Positions 32,410-40,933 of a DNA stretch of 64,000 bases are shown piece by piece (position 1 is the stretch's first letter; the number at the start of each line of letters is the position of its first letter). This stretch comes from CAZEHS01 sp964649745. Its GTDB lineage: Bacteria; Bacillota; Clostridia; Peptostreptococcales; Acidaminobacteraceae. The position numbers and the translations under genes are program-made. The notes beneath the pieces were generated by a model, which saw only the letters and a list, made by a program, of their open reading frames with translations, did not search any database and was not told the origin of the DNA. The stretch spans positions 1-64,000 of the forward strand of contig CAZYQI010000011.1 in the NCBI GenBank assembly GCA_964649745.1, written 5' to 3'.

Positions 32410-33060
32410 CTAGGCTTGAAGTTGTTTCGCAACCTCTTCTGCAAAGTTTTCTTCTTTTTTCTCTATGCCCTCGCCCACTTCATAACGGGAAAAACGGCGG
32501 ATTGAAATGTTTTCACCGATTTTAGCGATTTTTTCCTGGAGAAGCTGCTCGATCGTAACGTCTGGGTTGCGGATAAAAGGCTGTTCCATCAGACATACTT
32601 CTTTGTAGTATTTGGAAATGCGGCCCTCAACCATCTTATCAACGATAGCAACCGGTTTGCCTTCATTCAACGCCTGTGCACGAATGATTTCTTTTTCTGT
32701 TTCGATAACATCCGCTGTTACTTCTTCTCTGCGAACAAACAGCGGGCTTGCTGCCGCGATCTGCATCGCGATATCTTTTCCGAACTCTTTGAATTCTTCC
32801 AGCTTGCCTACAAAGTCCGTTTCTGAGTTGATTTCAACCAGAACGCCGATACGTCCGCCGCCGTGGATGTAGGAGACAACGGAACCCTCAGAAGCAATAC
32901 GGCCAGCTTTCTTCGCTGCCTTTGCAAGTCCCTTTTCACGAAGAAGCTTTACGGCTTCTTCCATATTCCCGTTTGTTTCCTGAAGCGCTTTCTTGCAGTC
33001 CATCATACCTGCGCTGGTCGTTTCACGCAGTTCTTTGACCATTCCTGCTGTAATTTCCAT
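32410..33060 (-). CDS. tsf: Elongation factor Ts
   Basis: EF-Ts exchanges GDP on EF-Tu. The N-terminal UBA-like domain MEITAGMVKELRETTSAGMM and the core motif INSETDFVGKLEEF are clear. The 216-residue form lacks part of the second core subdomain of E. coli EF-Ts (283 residues); this short version is common in Firmicutes. Confidence 0.97.
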   Translation of the reverse strand: MEITAGMVKELRETTSAGMMDCKKALQETNGNMEEAVKLLREKGLAKAAKKAGRIASEGSVVSYIHGGGRIGVLVEINSETDFVGKLEEFKEFGKDIAMQIAAASPLFVRREEVTADVIETEKEIIRAQALNEGKPVAIVDKMVEGRISKYYKEVCLMEQPFIRNPDVTIEQLLQEKIAKIGENISIRRFSRYEVGEGIEKKEENFAEEVAKQLQA

Positions 33061-33107
33061 CGTATATCCTCCTTTTATGAGTTGGAGATTCGGTTTTTTC
33101 CTCTAAA

Positions 33108-33137
33108 AAGCTGTTGAAGCCTAAACCTCAACAGCTT
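33108..33137 (-). terminator. Attenuator-like hairpin between rpsB and tsf
   Basis: AAGCTGTTGA (33108-33117) and TCAACAGCTT (33128-33137) form a ten-base-pair stem with a ten-base loop and a short U-run on the minus strand. As rpsB and tsf are normally cotranscribed, it probably reduces rather than ends transcription. Confidence 0.6.
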
Positions 33138-33157
33138 GATCGTTTTTTTTTATTGGA

Positions 33158-33940
33158 TTATGCTTCTGTAACGACTTCTTCAACCGCTTCAACTGCCGCT
33201 TCTTCAACCGCTTCAACTTCTACAACCGCAGCCACAACCGGTGCTTCTTCGAAAGATTCACCCTGACGACCTTCAATAATGGCATCCGCCATTCTTCCAG
33301 TGATCAGCTTTACAGCGCGGATTGCATCGTCGTTGCCTGGAATGACGTAATCAACTTCGTCCGGATCGCAGTTGGTATCAACAATACCGACAACTTTGAT
33401 TCCGAGAAGCTGAGCTTCTTTAATTGCGATACGCTCTTTGCGCGGGTCTACAATGAAGATTGCATCCGGCAGTGTACGCATGTTCTTAATGCCGCCCAGG
33501 AATTTTTCAAGCTTGTCTTTCTTTGCACGAAGCTTGATAACTTCTTTTTTAGGAAGGGCTTCAAAGGTGCCGTCTGTTTCCATCGACTCCAGTTTAGCAA
33601 GAAGATCGATACGCTTCTTGATTGTTTTGTAGTTGGTGAGCATTCCGCCCAGCCATCTTTGGTTAACGTACTGCATACCGCATCGCTTTGCTTCGGATTC
33701 GATGGACTCCTGAGCCTGTTTCTTGGTTCCTACGAAAAGGACAGTGCCGCCTTCTTCGGAAACCTTGCGGATGAAGTTGTACGCCTGATCGATCTTCTTA
33801 ACTGTCTTTTGAAGGTCGATGATGTAGATCCCGTTACGCTCTGTGAAGATGTACTCGCCCATTTTAGGGTTCCAGCGTCGTGTTTGGTGACCGAAATGTA
33901 CGCCGGCTTCAAGCAACTGCTTCATTGAAATTACTGACAT
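33158..33940 (-). CDS. rpsB: 30S ribosomal protein S2
   Basis: S2 joins the 30S subunit late, near S1/bS21. The protein starts MSVISMKQLLEAGVHFGHQT and contains RWLGGMLTNYKTIKKRI and DPRKERIAIKEAQLLGI. It ends with an unusual Glu/Val/Ala-rich tail of about 30 residues, giving 260 residues in total. A promoter and structured leader precede it. Confidence 0.97.
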   Translation of the reverse strand: MSVISMKQLLEAGVHFGHQTRRWNPKMGEYIFTERNGIYIIDLQKTVKKIDQAYNFIRKVSEEGGTVLFVGTKKQAQESIESEAKRCGMQYVNQRWLGGMLTNYKTIKKRIDLLAKLESMETDGTFEALPKKEVIKLRAKKDKLEKFLGGIKNMRTLPDAIFIVDPRKERIAIKEAQLLGIKVVGIVDTNCDPDEVDYVIPGNDDAIRAVKLITGRMADAIIEGRQGESFEEAPVVAAVVEVEAVEEAAVEAVEEVVTEA

Positions 33941-33983
33941 GATGCACCTCCGTGGTTTTTTAGTTCCTCCGCCCCTTCACTCA

Positions 33984-34015
33984 TTTCAGGAACCTTATGC
34001 AGGCACCCCCTGAAA
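33984..34015 (-). promoter_or_regulatory. Hairpin in the rpsB leader
   Basis: TTTCAGG (33984-33990) and CCTGAAA (34009-34015) can pair in the 5' untranslated region of rpsB. S2 autoregulation through its leader is known in other bacteria; that this hairpin is such a site is only inference. Confidence 0.35.
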
Positions 34016-34048
34016 CATCCGGGGTCGTGTGTATTTAACACCTATAGT

Positions 34049-34077
34049 AGTATACCATTGGCCAATTCCTTTGACAA
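34049..34077 (-). promoter_or_regulatory. Sigma-A type promoter for rpsB-tsf
   Basis: TTGTCA (34072-34077) and TATACT (34049-34054) are 17 bp apart on the minus strand, with an extended TG before the -10. The -35 box lies just after the stop codon of the preceding flagellar-operon gene. Confidence 0.8.
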
Positions 34078-34082
34078 GCGTT

Positions 34083-34571
34083 TTAAACGCCTCTTTTCTG
34101 TTCCGGTCTAAGCCTTCGGATCAGCTCAACTTCTCCCACTCCCAGATTCAACTCCCGTGCCACCTGCTGGCTGTCCTTCCCTTCGTTCAGCAGCTTCCTG
34201 ATTTCAGTCGCCATACGTATTTCCTCGGAAGGTTCGGTTGCCGGATAGTTCACCGTCGGGGCCTTTTTAACGGAAGGCTCTATATAGGATTCCTTCGGCC
34301 ATTGCTTTATTGGCTCCATCGGGGGCGTTTTTTTCTCCAAGGTCTCCACCCTTTTTTCTATCCGTTCTGTGGATTCGTAAAAGGTTTGGTTTATATCGTC
34401 GAGATCCTCACCCAGTTTCTCCACGCGACTTAATAAATTATAGAAGGTATCTGAAAAAGACTGGTCTTCCATATTTGGAATACCCGCTTTCCTAATTTCG
34501 CGTATCAATTGATTTAAAGAAAAAACCACTATGATAATCCCTATCACAGCGGCAATCCACCCTATCAGCAT
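34083..34571 (-). CDS. Membrane-anchored coiled-coil protein at the SwrB/YlxL position
   Basis: The 162-residue protein has one N-terminal transmembrane segment (about residues 2-22), then a coiled-coil-like stretch rich in E, K and R (residues 45-85). It ends with a helix-turn-helix-like motif GKDSQQVARELNLGVGEVELIRRL. The same layout and the same place, last in the fla/che operon before rpsB, are found in B. subtilis SwrB, which activates the flagellar export apparatus. Sequence similarity cannot be measured here, so SwrB function is inferred from position and architecture only. Confidence 0.7.
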   Translation of the reverse strand: MLIGWIAAVIGIIIVVFSLNQLIREIRKAGIPNMEDQSFSDTFYNLLSRVEKLGEDLDDINQTFYESTERIEKRVETLEKKTPPMEPIKQWPKESYIEPSVKKAPTVNYPATEPSEEIRMATEIRKLLNEGKDSQQVARELNLGVGEVELIRRLRPEQKRGV

Positions 34572-34575
34572 ACAT

Positions 34576-34899
34576 TCACACCTTTATATCAATATGATTT
34601 CGTTGAAGGCCTTTTTTCTCACTGTTCTTTTTCTCATCCGGTTTGTCCGTGTCATTCCGATCATTCTTTTGATCCGACGCCTCTCGTCCGGCACCGCGCT
34701 TCCCGTCTTCACGAACCCTGGGAGGCTCTTTCCTTTCAAAATCGTTGACCTTGTTCAGTTTCTCCCGGACATCCTGCTTGTTCACATTCTGCATGAGCTG
34801 TTGCTCATTCTCAACCTTGTGGACCACATGAGGCTTAAGCAGGTCATTCTTGTGCAGCTTTGGCAACAACACCTGCATATCAATGGGCTTAATGGACAT
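34576..34899 (-). CDS. Hypothetical hydrophilic protein of the flagellar operon
   Basis: This 107-residue protein is not recognised. It begins MSIKPIDMQVLLPKLHKNDL and continues with a very charged, Asp/Lys/Arg-rich half that is probably disordered. No membrane segment or cysteine is present. It lies between the FapA-like gene and the SwrB-like gene with gaps of only 12 and 4 bp, so it is translated as part of the operon. Similar short proteins starting MxIKPxD occur at this position in other clostridial flagellar operons, to my recollection. Confidence 0.65.
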   Translation of the reverse strand: MSIKPIDMQVLLPKLHKNDLLKPHVVHKVENEQQLMQNVNKQDVREKLNKVNDFERKEPPRVREDGKRGAGREASDQKNDRNDTDKPDEKKNSEKKGLQRNHIDIKV

Positions 34900-34911
34900 A
34901 TAACCCTCTCC

Positions 34912-36324
34912 TCAATAAGGAAGCATTCTTATTTCACCCTCATCCTTCTGGATGCGGACCCCCTGCATGGCCTCTTTAACATTATAATAACTGTTTCCGA
35001 TTCTCAGTTTCACACCGGGATAAATCATTTGAGTCACAAGCCGTGAATTTTGCAACTGATCAATGAGGCTGTTCATATTCTTAAGCGCTTCCTGCCGCAG
35101 TCTTAGGGTTTCATTGGACTGCATCAGGGTAGAATTTGTTTTCTCCAGCATGGCGCTCAGCTCTGCGCTGGTTCCCGTTTCCAATTGTTTCCGAATCATG
35201 CGCTGTGCCTGGGTAAGCTTGGTGATGCTGTCCTGAGTTTCTTTGATCTGCTCTGCCAGTTCCTTAAACTCGTCCATAATTTTTGAATCGACGCCCAGTC
35301 TGACTTTTGTAAGCGTCCCCATTTCTGATCCCACAACCTTGGCTCGGATTTCTTTGCGAACATTCAGTTCACCGCCTACTACCATTCCACGCTTTCCTTC
35401 TGCGATAATACTTCCATCACAGGTAATATGGCAGTGCAGAACCGCATCACAGAGAACATCGCCGGATACCCTGGCCCGGGTATTATTAAGAAAATTGGCC
35501 TTAAGGTTTCCCCCAACATTCAGTTCTGCCAAGTCATTGCCCTGAACACCGCCGTTAATGGTGAGATCCCCTTTGACGTCTATTTTCGCGCATTCGACAA
35601 TGCCGTTTATTTCCACGTCGGAATCGGATACAATTTCATATCCGCTGAGCACGCTGCCAAACACGATCACTTTCCCCATAAAATGGATATTCCCCGTTTC
35701 GGGACCGATATCCTTTCGCAGTTCAAGTACCTCTATGATACTTATCTTGTCGCCCTCAAAAACGATATTTCCGCTTTTGTCTGCAAACAATTGAAGAGTA
35801 TCTTCAGACTGCCGTATATTCTTTCCAAATTTAAAGAGCACGGGTTTTCCGGGCTTTGCCTTGATTTCTCTGCCTGTTACCGTCATTCCGTCTTTTCCCA
35901 GTGTAGGAAGTGTACGGGTGACAAGGAGGTCACCGGCCTCGGCGATTTTAAACGTATCCAGATCCTTGAAGTCTACGCGGCCGCCACTCAGCATTTTAGG
36001 CTGTATATGGGTGGTCTTGTCAACATAGAAGGTAAGCTCTCCGTCCTTCCCATTTTCATGGGGAATACCTGTTGCAATCAAAACGTTGCTGCTCATTCCC
36101 GGATTCTGAACAATGGATTCTATCGCATCTGTGTCGATGCCATAGGTGATATTTTTTGCCTTAAGGGCAGCCTGAATATCCGCCGACACAACTTCGCAAT
36201 CCGCTCGGTGCATTTCAACAGAAACGTATGCTTTGTAATAGTCACTGGTAATACTTACAAGAACATCGTATCCCTTATCTGCGCCTTTCAGACTGCCTCC
36301 CTGCGGATCTAACTGCTGGCTCAT
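34912..36324 (-). CDS. FapA-family protein (DUF342)
   Basis: This 470-residue protein belongs to the DUF342 (flagellar assembly protein A) family. The centre is a right-handed beta-helix of repeated strands, visible as GDLTINGGVQG, VGGNLKANFLNN, ARVSGDVLCD and ITCDGSIIAEGKRG. The C-terminus is a coiled coil (about residues 360-430). The N-terminal domain contains AALKAKNITYGID. The ATG at 36324 is preceded by GGGGG and AAGG and is preferred to one five codons upstream. Despite the name, its molecular role is not settled; its place after sigD suggests a flagellar or surface function. Confidence 0.85.
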   Translation of the reverse strand: MSQQLDPQGGSLKGADKGYDVLVSITSDYYKAYVSVEMHRADCEVVSADIQAALKAKNITYGIDTDAIESIVQNPGMSSNVLIATGIPHENGKDGELTFYVDKTTHIQPKMLSGGRVDFKDLDTFKIAEAGDLLVTRTLPTLGKDGMTVTGREIKAKPGKPVLFKFGKNIRQSEDTLQLFADKSGNIVFEGDKISIIEVLELRKDIGPETGNIHFMGKVIVFGSVLSGYEIVSDSDVEINGIVECAKIDVKGDLTINGGVQGNDLAELNVGGNLKANFLNNTRARVSGDVLCDAVLHCHITCDGSIIAEGKRGMVVGGELNVRKEIRAKVVGSEMGTLTKVRLGVDSKIMDEFKELAEQIKETQDSITKLTQAQRMIRKQLETGTSAELSAMLEKTNSTLMQSNETLRLRQEALKNMNSLIDQLQNSRLVTQMIYPGVKLRIGNSYYNVKEAMQGVRIQKDEGEIRMLPY

Positions 36325-36339
36325 CCTTGATACCCCCAT

Positions 36340-36477
36340 GTCAGCTTTTTTTATCCGATGCCTACCCGTTCTAAGACTCCCGTTTCTTAAGCGGTGAGCG
36401 GAGAACTGTAGAGGCCCTGGATCCGTTCAACTAAGCTTCGGACGGAGTAGAAATGCCACCCGAGGCAAAGGTTCACT
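36340..36477 (-). other. Unassigned structured spacer between sigD and the FapA-like gene
   Basis: In an operon whose genes otherwise nearly touch, this 138-nt gap stands out. On the minus strand it can form TCCGT...ACGGA (around AGCTTAG) and a CTCACCG...CGGGAG hairpin. I could not match it to a riboswitch class I know. No ORF or U-run terminator is evident. Confidence 0.4.
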
Positions 36478-37212
36478 TCATTTGACTGCGTTCAGCCCTG
36501 ACTTCAATCGCATCATCGCTTTTGTGTGAAGCTGAGATATCCGGGATTCTGATATCCCCATGATTCCCGCAATTTCCTTATAGGTCAGCTCCGAAAAGTA
36601 ATAAAGGTTGATAATCATCCGCTCCCTTTCGGGCAGAAAATCCACCTGTTCCCGAAGGATACGCTTCATCTCGTTTTCCATATAGGATGCTTCAGGATTC
36701 ACATCAGGATGATCGCTCCGAATGGAAAAATTGCTGTTTTCTTCAATTTTCTCTTCCAAGGATACCATTGTGAAAACAGAGAACTCCGACATCAGTTTTG
36801 AAAGTTCGTCTCTGGTCAGCCCCATTTCCTGAGCCAGCAGACCCTCGTCAATATCCGAACCATGGGTCGCCTGCATGCGCTCCATGATTTCCTCCATCTG
36901 TCGGTATTTGTGTCGCATGCTTCTTGGAATCCAATCAAGAGAGCGGAGCTGGTCGATTATTGCCCCTCGTATTCTGAAATTCGCGTAGGTTTCGAATTTT
37001 ACGTTTTTATCTGGATCGAATTTATCAATTGCATCGATCAACCCCAGGATCCCGTAGCTCACTAAATCCTCATATTCCACATGGGCGTGATAATTGACAT
37101 AAAGCCTTCCAGCTACTATTTTCACCAGTTCCACGTATTCCAGGATAAGCGCATCCTTGGCGGACCGGTCATGGTGTTCCTTGAAACGGACCCATAATTC
37201 ACTGGTAGCCAT
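36478..37212 (-). CDS. sigD: Flagellar/motility RNA polymerase sigma factor (SigD/FliA family)
   Basis: This sigma-28-type factor directs late flagellar, motor and chemotaxis genes. Region 2 is DLVSYGILGLIDAIDKFDP followed by FETYANFRIRGAIIDQLRSL; region 3 begins IPRSMRHKYRQMEEIME; region 4 has the helix-turn-helix LTYKEIAGIMGISESRISQL. The 244-residue length fits. It follows cheD, as in the fla/che operon of B. subtilis, where its distance from the operon promoter affects expression. No flgM is seen in the window. Confidence 0.95.
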   Translation of the reverse strand: MATSELWVRFKEHHDRSAKDALILEYVELVKIVAGRLYVNYHAHVEYEDLVSYGILGLIDAIDKFDPDKNVKFETYANFRIRGAIIDQLRSLDWIPRSMRHKYRQMEEIMERMQATHGSDIDEGLLAQEMGLTRDELSKLMSEFSVFTMVSLEEKIEENSNFSIRSDHPDVNPEASYMENEMKRILREQVDFLPERERMIINLYYFSELTYKEIAGIMGISESRISQLHTKAMMRLKSGLNAVK

Positions 37213-37248
37213 AGTTCAAGTCTCCCTATCGGTTGCGTTTGTGGGGTG

Positions 37249-37734
37249 TTAAAGGGTCTTTGTACCATGCCCGATGGTTTTTATCAGTAATCTTCCATCT
37301 TCCGAATAGAATTCGATTGATCGGCCGAAGTTGCCGCCGGTATCATCCGCCAAAATTCGTATTCCGAGGCTGTTTAACATTTCTCTGACCGCAGCGGCGT
37401 TGCGCTCCCCTATCTTCATCATATCATTCTGACCGGAAAACGCAAACATTTGAGCCCCTCCTGCCATCTTACCGACAAGGCGGCTCTTGTTTGCACCCAT
37501 ACTCGCCATTTCAGCGATCAGTTTTACAATGGCAGTATCGGCAAATTTCGCCTCATTGCTGTTGTTCTTGATTGCTTTGCTGCTTGGAAGCATGATATGG
37601 GCCATTCCTGTAATTTTTGTAACCGGATCGTGAAGGCAGATGCCAATGCAAGAGCCTAGGCCAAGCGTTGTCAGCCCTCCGGGGTGCCTGACCGTTTTCA
37701 AATCGGCCATTCCAACCTTGACAAGATCGATCAT
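37249..37734 (-). CDS. cheD: Chemoreceptor glutamine deamidase CheD
   Basis: CheD deamidates receptor glutamines and binds CheC. The catalytic cysteine is in LGLGSCIGICLHDP and the histidine in GMAHIMLPSS; a conserved threonine/GGN region is near ADDTGGNFGRSIEF. Length (161) is normal. The start overlaps the cheC stop by four bases. Confidence 0.95.
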   Translation of the reverse strand: MIDLVKVGMADLKTVRHPGGLTTLGLGSCIGICLHDPVTKITGMAHIMLPSSKAIKNNSNEAKFADTAIVKLIAEMASMGANKSRLVGKMAGGAQMFAFSGQNDMMKIGERNAAAVREMLNSLGIRILADDTGGNFGRSIEFYSEDGRLLIKTIGHGTKTL

Positions 37735-38351
37735 ATCTCTATTCCTATGCTTCTTAAGAGTTTTTCATACGAGTCCACTTCAGGAATCAGGAAAAAATAG
37801 CCTTCCACCGACTCGTTTTCCTGACACTCAATAAATTCATTCTGTATGATCAGTATCTTATCCCCTACGAGTCCGAAATGTACCGCCGGTACGCTGAGGA
37901 TTGCACCCGCCATATCCAGTGCCAGGGACGGGACAGATATCTTGATATTAAGGTTCGTCAAACCCGATAGGGATGAGATATACGACCCTGCCAGAATATT
38001 TCCGATTTCATTAAGGGCAGACACTGCAAATTCATCAATCTCACCGGTACCCATTCCCGGCATCATGAGGCGCATCAGGGTTTTTGCCGCATCCAGGGTG
38101 AGAATGAACATGATGCTGCCGTCCATATCCCCTTCAATCTTGAAAAAAATGCCGCAAACTTCCACTTCTTCACCGCCAAGGAGTTCAGGAACATCCTGGA
38201 CGTTCATGATGGTAACCTGAGGGACTTTCATATCGACCTTTTTGTCAATCATTTTTGCCAATGCCGTTGCGGCATTGCCAGCCCCAATATTACCAATTTC
38301 CTTCAGAACATCCAAGACGATGGTGTTCATATTGTCCAGCTGAACAGTCAT
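37731..38351 (-). CDS. cheC: CheY-P phosphatase CheC
   Basis: CheC dephosphorylates CheY-P and is stimulated by CheD. Both phosphatase helices are present: VLKEIGNIGAGNAATALAKM and ALNEIGNILAGSYISSLSGL, each with the E-x-x-N pair. The 206-residue length is typical. It lies between cheW and cheD. Confidence 0.95.
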   Translation of the reverse strand: MTVQLDNMNTIVLDVLKEIGNIGAGNAATALAKMIDKKVDMKVPQVTIMNVQDVPELLGGEEVEVCGIFFKIEGDMDGSIMFILTLDAAKTLMRLMMPGMGTGEIDEFAVSALNEIGNILAGSYISSLSGLTNLNIKISVPSLALDMAGAILSVPAVHFGLVGDKILIIQNEFIECQENESVEGYFFLIPEVDSYEKLLRSIGIEI

Positions 38352-38363
38352 GGTTCACACTCC

Positions 38364-38810
38364 TTAATGCGTCAATTCTGCCTCTTCAAGTCCGAGAACC
38401 TTTGGCAGATCAATAAGCATGATAATCCGGCCTTCATGTTTTCCTACCTGTCGGATGAAATCCTGATCGTTTGTTCCTCTGATGACGGGGGCTTCCTCAA
38501 TGCTTGAAACATCTAACTGAAGAACCTCTGAAGAGGAGTCCACGATGATGCCGATCTTGGTTTCTCCTACGTGTGTAATAATAATTCGCGATTCATCTGT
38601 AAAATCCTTTTCCTGCATCAAAAATCGCTTTCTGACATGTACAATTGGGATAATGTTCCCCCGAAGATTCACAACTCCCTGGATATAGGGCTTCGTATAA
38701 GGGATTCTGGTGATTGGAAGAATCTTTTCAATGTTCTCAACGTGATGAATATTGATTCCGTAATACTCCCGCTCAATTTTAAAAATCACATACTCGTTGA
38801 CTTCGCTCAT
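38364..38810 (-). CDS. cheW: Chemotaxis coupling protein CheW
   Basis: CheW links receptors to CheA. The 148 residues form one CheW domain with YGINIHHVENIEKILPITRI, YIQGVVNLRGNIIPIVHVRK and the usual GIIVDSSSEVLQL. It lies 12 bp after cheA. Confidence 0.95.
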   Translation of the reverse strand: MSEVNEYVIFKIEREYYGINIHHVENIEKILPITRIPYTKPYIQGVVNLRGNIIPIVHVRKRFLMQEKDFTDESRIIITHVGETKIGIIVDSSSEVLQLDVSSIEEAPVIRGTNDQDFIRQVGKHEGRIIMLIDLPKVLGLEEAELTH

Positions 38811-38821
38811 GATTAGCCTCC

Positions 38822-40930
38822 TTAGAACAGTTGATTCGGATCAACAATCAAGGCGACTGATCCGTTACCAAGTATGGTAGCGCCTGCAATTGTCTTGATT
38901 CCTGTTAGGTACTTGCCCAGCGATTTAATAACGATTTCCTGCTGTCCTATGAGGCTGTCGACTACCAAGCCAACTTCCTGAGCGCCTTTTTTAACGATGA
39001 CCACTGTCAGTTCTTCTTTATCACGGCTGGTTCCGGCTACATTGAGGATTTCTCCAAGACGGAGAATGGGAAGAGTTGAGTTGCGGTAGAGCACAACTTC
39101 CTGTTCTTGGATATTGCTGATGGCCGCAGTTTTGATCGTTGTGATTTCCTTGATATTGTTAAGGGGCAGCGCATATTTCTCGTTCCCCATGATCACCATG
39201 AGAGCCTGTATGATTGCCAGGGTGAGAGGCAGTCGAATAAGAAATTTGGATCCTTTCCCGGGATTGTTGATGATCTCAACGTTGCCGCCCAGAGATTCAA
39301 TTTTTGTCTTAACGACATCCAGTCCAACACCCCGGCCGGAAAGATCGGTTACCACCGCAGCCGTACTGAATCCGGGCTTGAAGAGCAGCATAATCAGCTC
39401 CTGCTGACTCATGGATTCCACTTCTTCACGGGTCACAATACCTTTTTCAAGAGCCTTTTGGGCAACCCGCTCCACATTGATGCCGTTACCATCGTCTTCC
39501 ACTTCAATAACAACGGTATTTCCATCCGGGTAAGCACGCAGATCCACGGTGCCGTTCTCCGACTTCCCTTTTTCGTTTCTTTCTGCCGGAGATTCAATGC
39601 CATGGTCAATGGAATTTCGGATCAGGTGGATCAGCGGATCTCCGATTTCATCAATAACGGTACGGTCTACCTCTGTCTCTTCACCGGACATATTCAGTTT
39701 AATGCTTTTGCCCAGATCTTTGGCCAAATCCCGTACCATTCGGGGAAAGCGGTTGAATACACGTTCTACAGGCACCATCCGGACCTTCATGACCGCATCG
39801 TGAAGCGAGGTTGTGATCCGTTCCAGGTACTCCACCGCTTCCAGATTATTCTGGTGATTGTCGGCGCTCTCGTAGTCTTCCAGCCGGGTTTTAATAATAA
39901 TCAACTCAGATACCAGGTTCATCAGATTATCCAGGCGGTCGATGTCGACACGAACCGTCTTGGACGTTTTCCCTTTAGCGGAGGCGCCCTTCTCCGCATC
40001 GGTATCCTTGGTGGCTTTCAGATTCAGTTTTTCCTGCACACCGGATTCTGTTGATTCCAGCACATCGGGTTCTTCTTCAACAGCCTTCGCCGCAACAGGG
40101 ACCGGTGCCGATGACGCAGAAGCGACGATATCGGTTTCAGCTACAACCACATCCTTGATTTCCGAGATATGAAGGATTTCTTCCCGGGTTTCTTCCATGG
40201 ACAGCTTGGAGATATAGAGTACTTCAAACTCATTATCAAAGCGTTCGTCCTCGATATCCTCTGCTATGGGCCACGATTTTATGATTTCCCCGTTTTGCTC
40301 CAATGTGTTGAACACGATGAAGGAACGGGCTGCCTTCAACATACAGCCATCCTGAAGAATGATCTTGACCTTGTAGGCAAAAAAACCATTTTCCCGGGCT
40401 TCGTGGATAACCGTATCAGGAATATCCTCGATGGTCAGATTGAACGAAACCCCTGTGGCATTGGTTTGCACAGCAGCCGGTTCGGCAGCTTCCGGGACGT
40501 CTTTGGGCACAGCGCTTTTTCGTGCACTCTGCAGGCTGGCTGCGTTCTTGGTTTTCGCCAGCTCTTTAAGCTTCTGGATCAGTTCGCTGGAGTCCAGATC
40601 CCCTTCCTGACCGGAGGCAGTGAGCGTGTTTATGTACTCTTCAAGGGCATCAAAGCACTCAAACAGAATATTTATGATGCTGTCCGTTACCGGAATTTCC
40701 TTGTTGCGAACCAAATGAAGAACATTTTCCATCTCGTGAGTCAGGTTTGCGGTCCGGGTATATCCCATGGTTCCCGACATCCCCTTGATTGTGTGGGCGA
40801 TTCTGAAAATCTCGTTCAGCAGATTCAGATCATCCATATTGTTTTCCAATTCCAACAGAACTTCATTCATGTGCTGCAGATGCTCATTCGATTCCTCGAT
40901 GAATATCTCTAAATATTGACTCATATCCAT
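38822..40930 (-). CDS. cheA: Chemotaxis histidine kinase CheA
   Basis: CheA phosphorylates CheY and CheB. The 702 residues follow the class layout. The Hpt domain carries the phospho-acceptor His46 in IFRIAHTIKGMSGTMGY. A CheY/CheB-binding P2 region lies at about 170-270, then a linker, the dimerisation domain (VRVDIDRLDNLMNLVSELII) and the ATPase domain with N-box LIRNSIDHGIES, DDGNGI and GRGVGLDVV. A C-terminal CheW-like domain ends the protein. All catalytic motifs look intact. Confidence 0.97.
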   Translation of the reverse strand: MDMSQYLEIFIEESNEHLQHMNEVLLELENNMDDLNLLNEIFRIAHTIKGMSGTMGYTRTANLTHEMENVLHLVRNKEIPVTDSIINILFECFDALEEYINTLTASGQEGDLDSSELIQKLKELAKTKNAASLQSARKSAVPKDVPEAAEPAAVQTNATGVSFNLTIEDIPDTVIHEARENGFFAYKVKIILQDGCMLKAARSFIVFNTLEQNGEIIKSWPIAEDIEDERFDNEFEVLYISKLSMEETREEILHISEIKDVVVAETDIVASASSAPVPVAAKAVEEEPDVLESTESGVQEKLNLKATKDTDAEKGASAKGKTSKTVRVDIDRLDNLMNLVSELIIIKTRLEDYESADNHQNNLEAVEYLERITTSLHDAVMKVRMVPVERVFNRFPRMVRDLAKDLGKSIKLNMSGEETEVDRTVIDEIGDPLIHLIRNSIDHGIESPAERNEKGKSENGTVDLRAYPDGNTVVIEVEDDGNGINVERVAQKALEKGIVTREEVESMSQQELIMLLFKPGFSTAAVVTDLSGRGVGLDVVKTKIESLGGNVEIINNPGKGSKFLIRLPLTLAIIQALMVIMGNEKYALPLNNIKEITTIKTAAISNIQEQEVVLYRNSTLPILRLGEILNVAGTSRDKEELTVVIVKKGAQEVGLVVDSLIGQQEIVIKSLGKYLTGIKTIAGATILGNGSVALIVDPNQLF

Positions 40931-40933
40931 ACG

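Noticed and set aside
36340..36477. T-box leader or c-di-GMP riboswitch before the FapA-like gene
   Set aside because: GGGTGGCA followed by CCGTCC recalls a T-box, but the conserved antiterminator sequence is incomplete, and the core of known c-di-GMP classes is absent.
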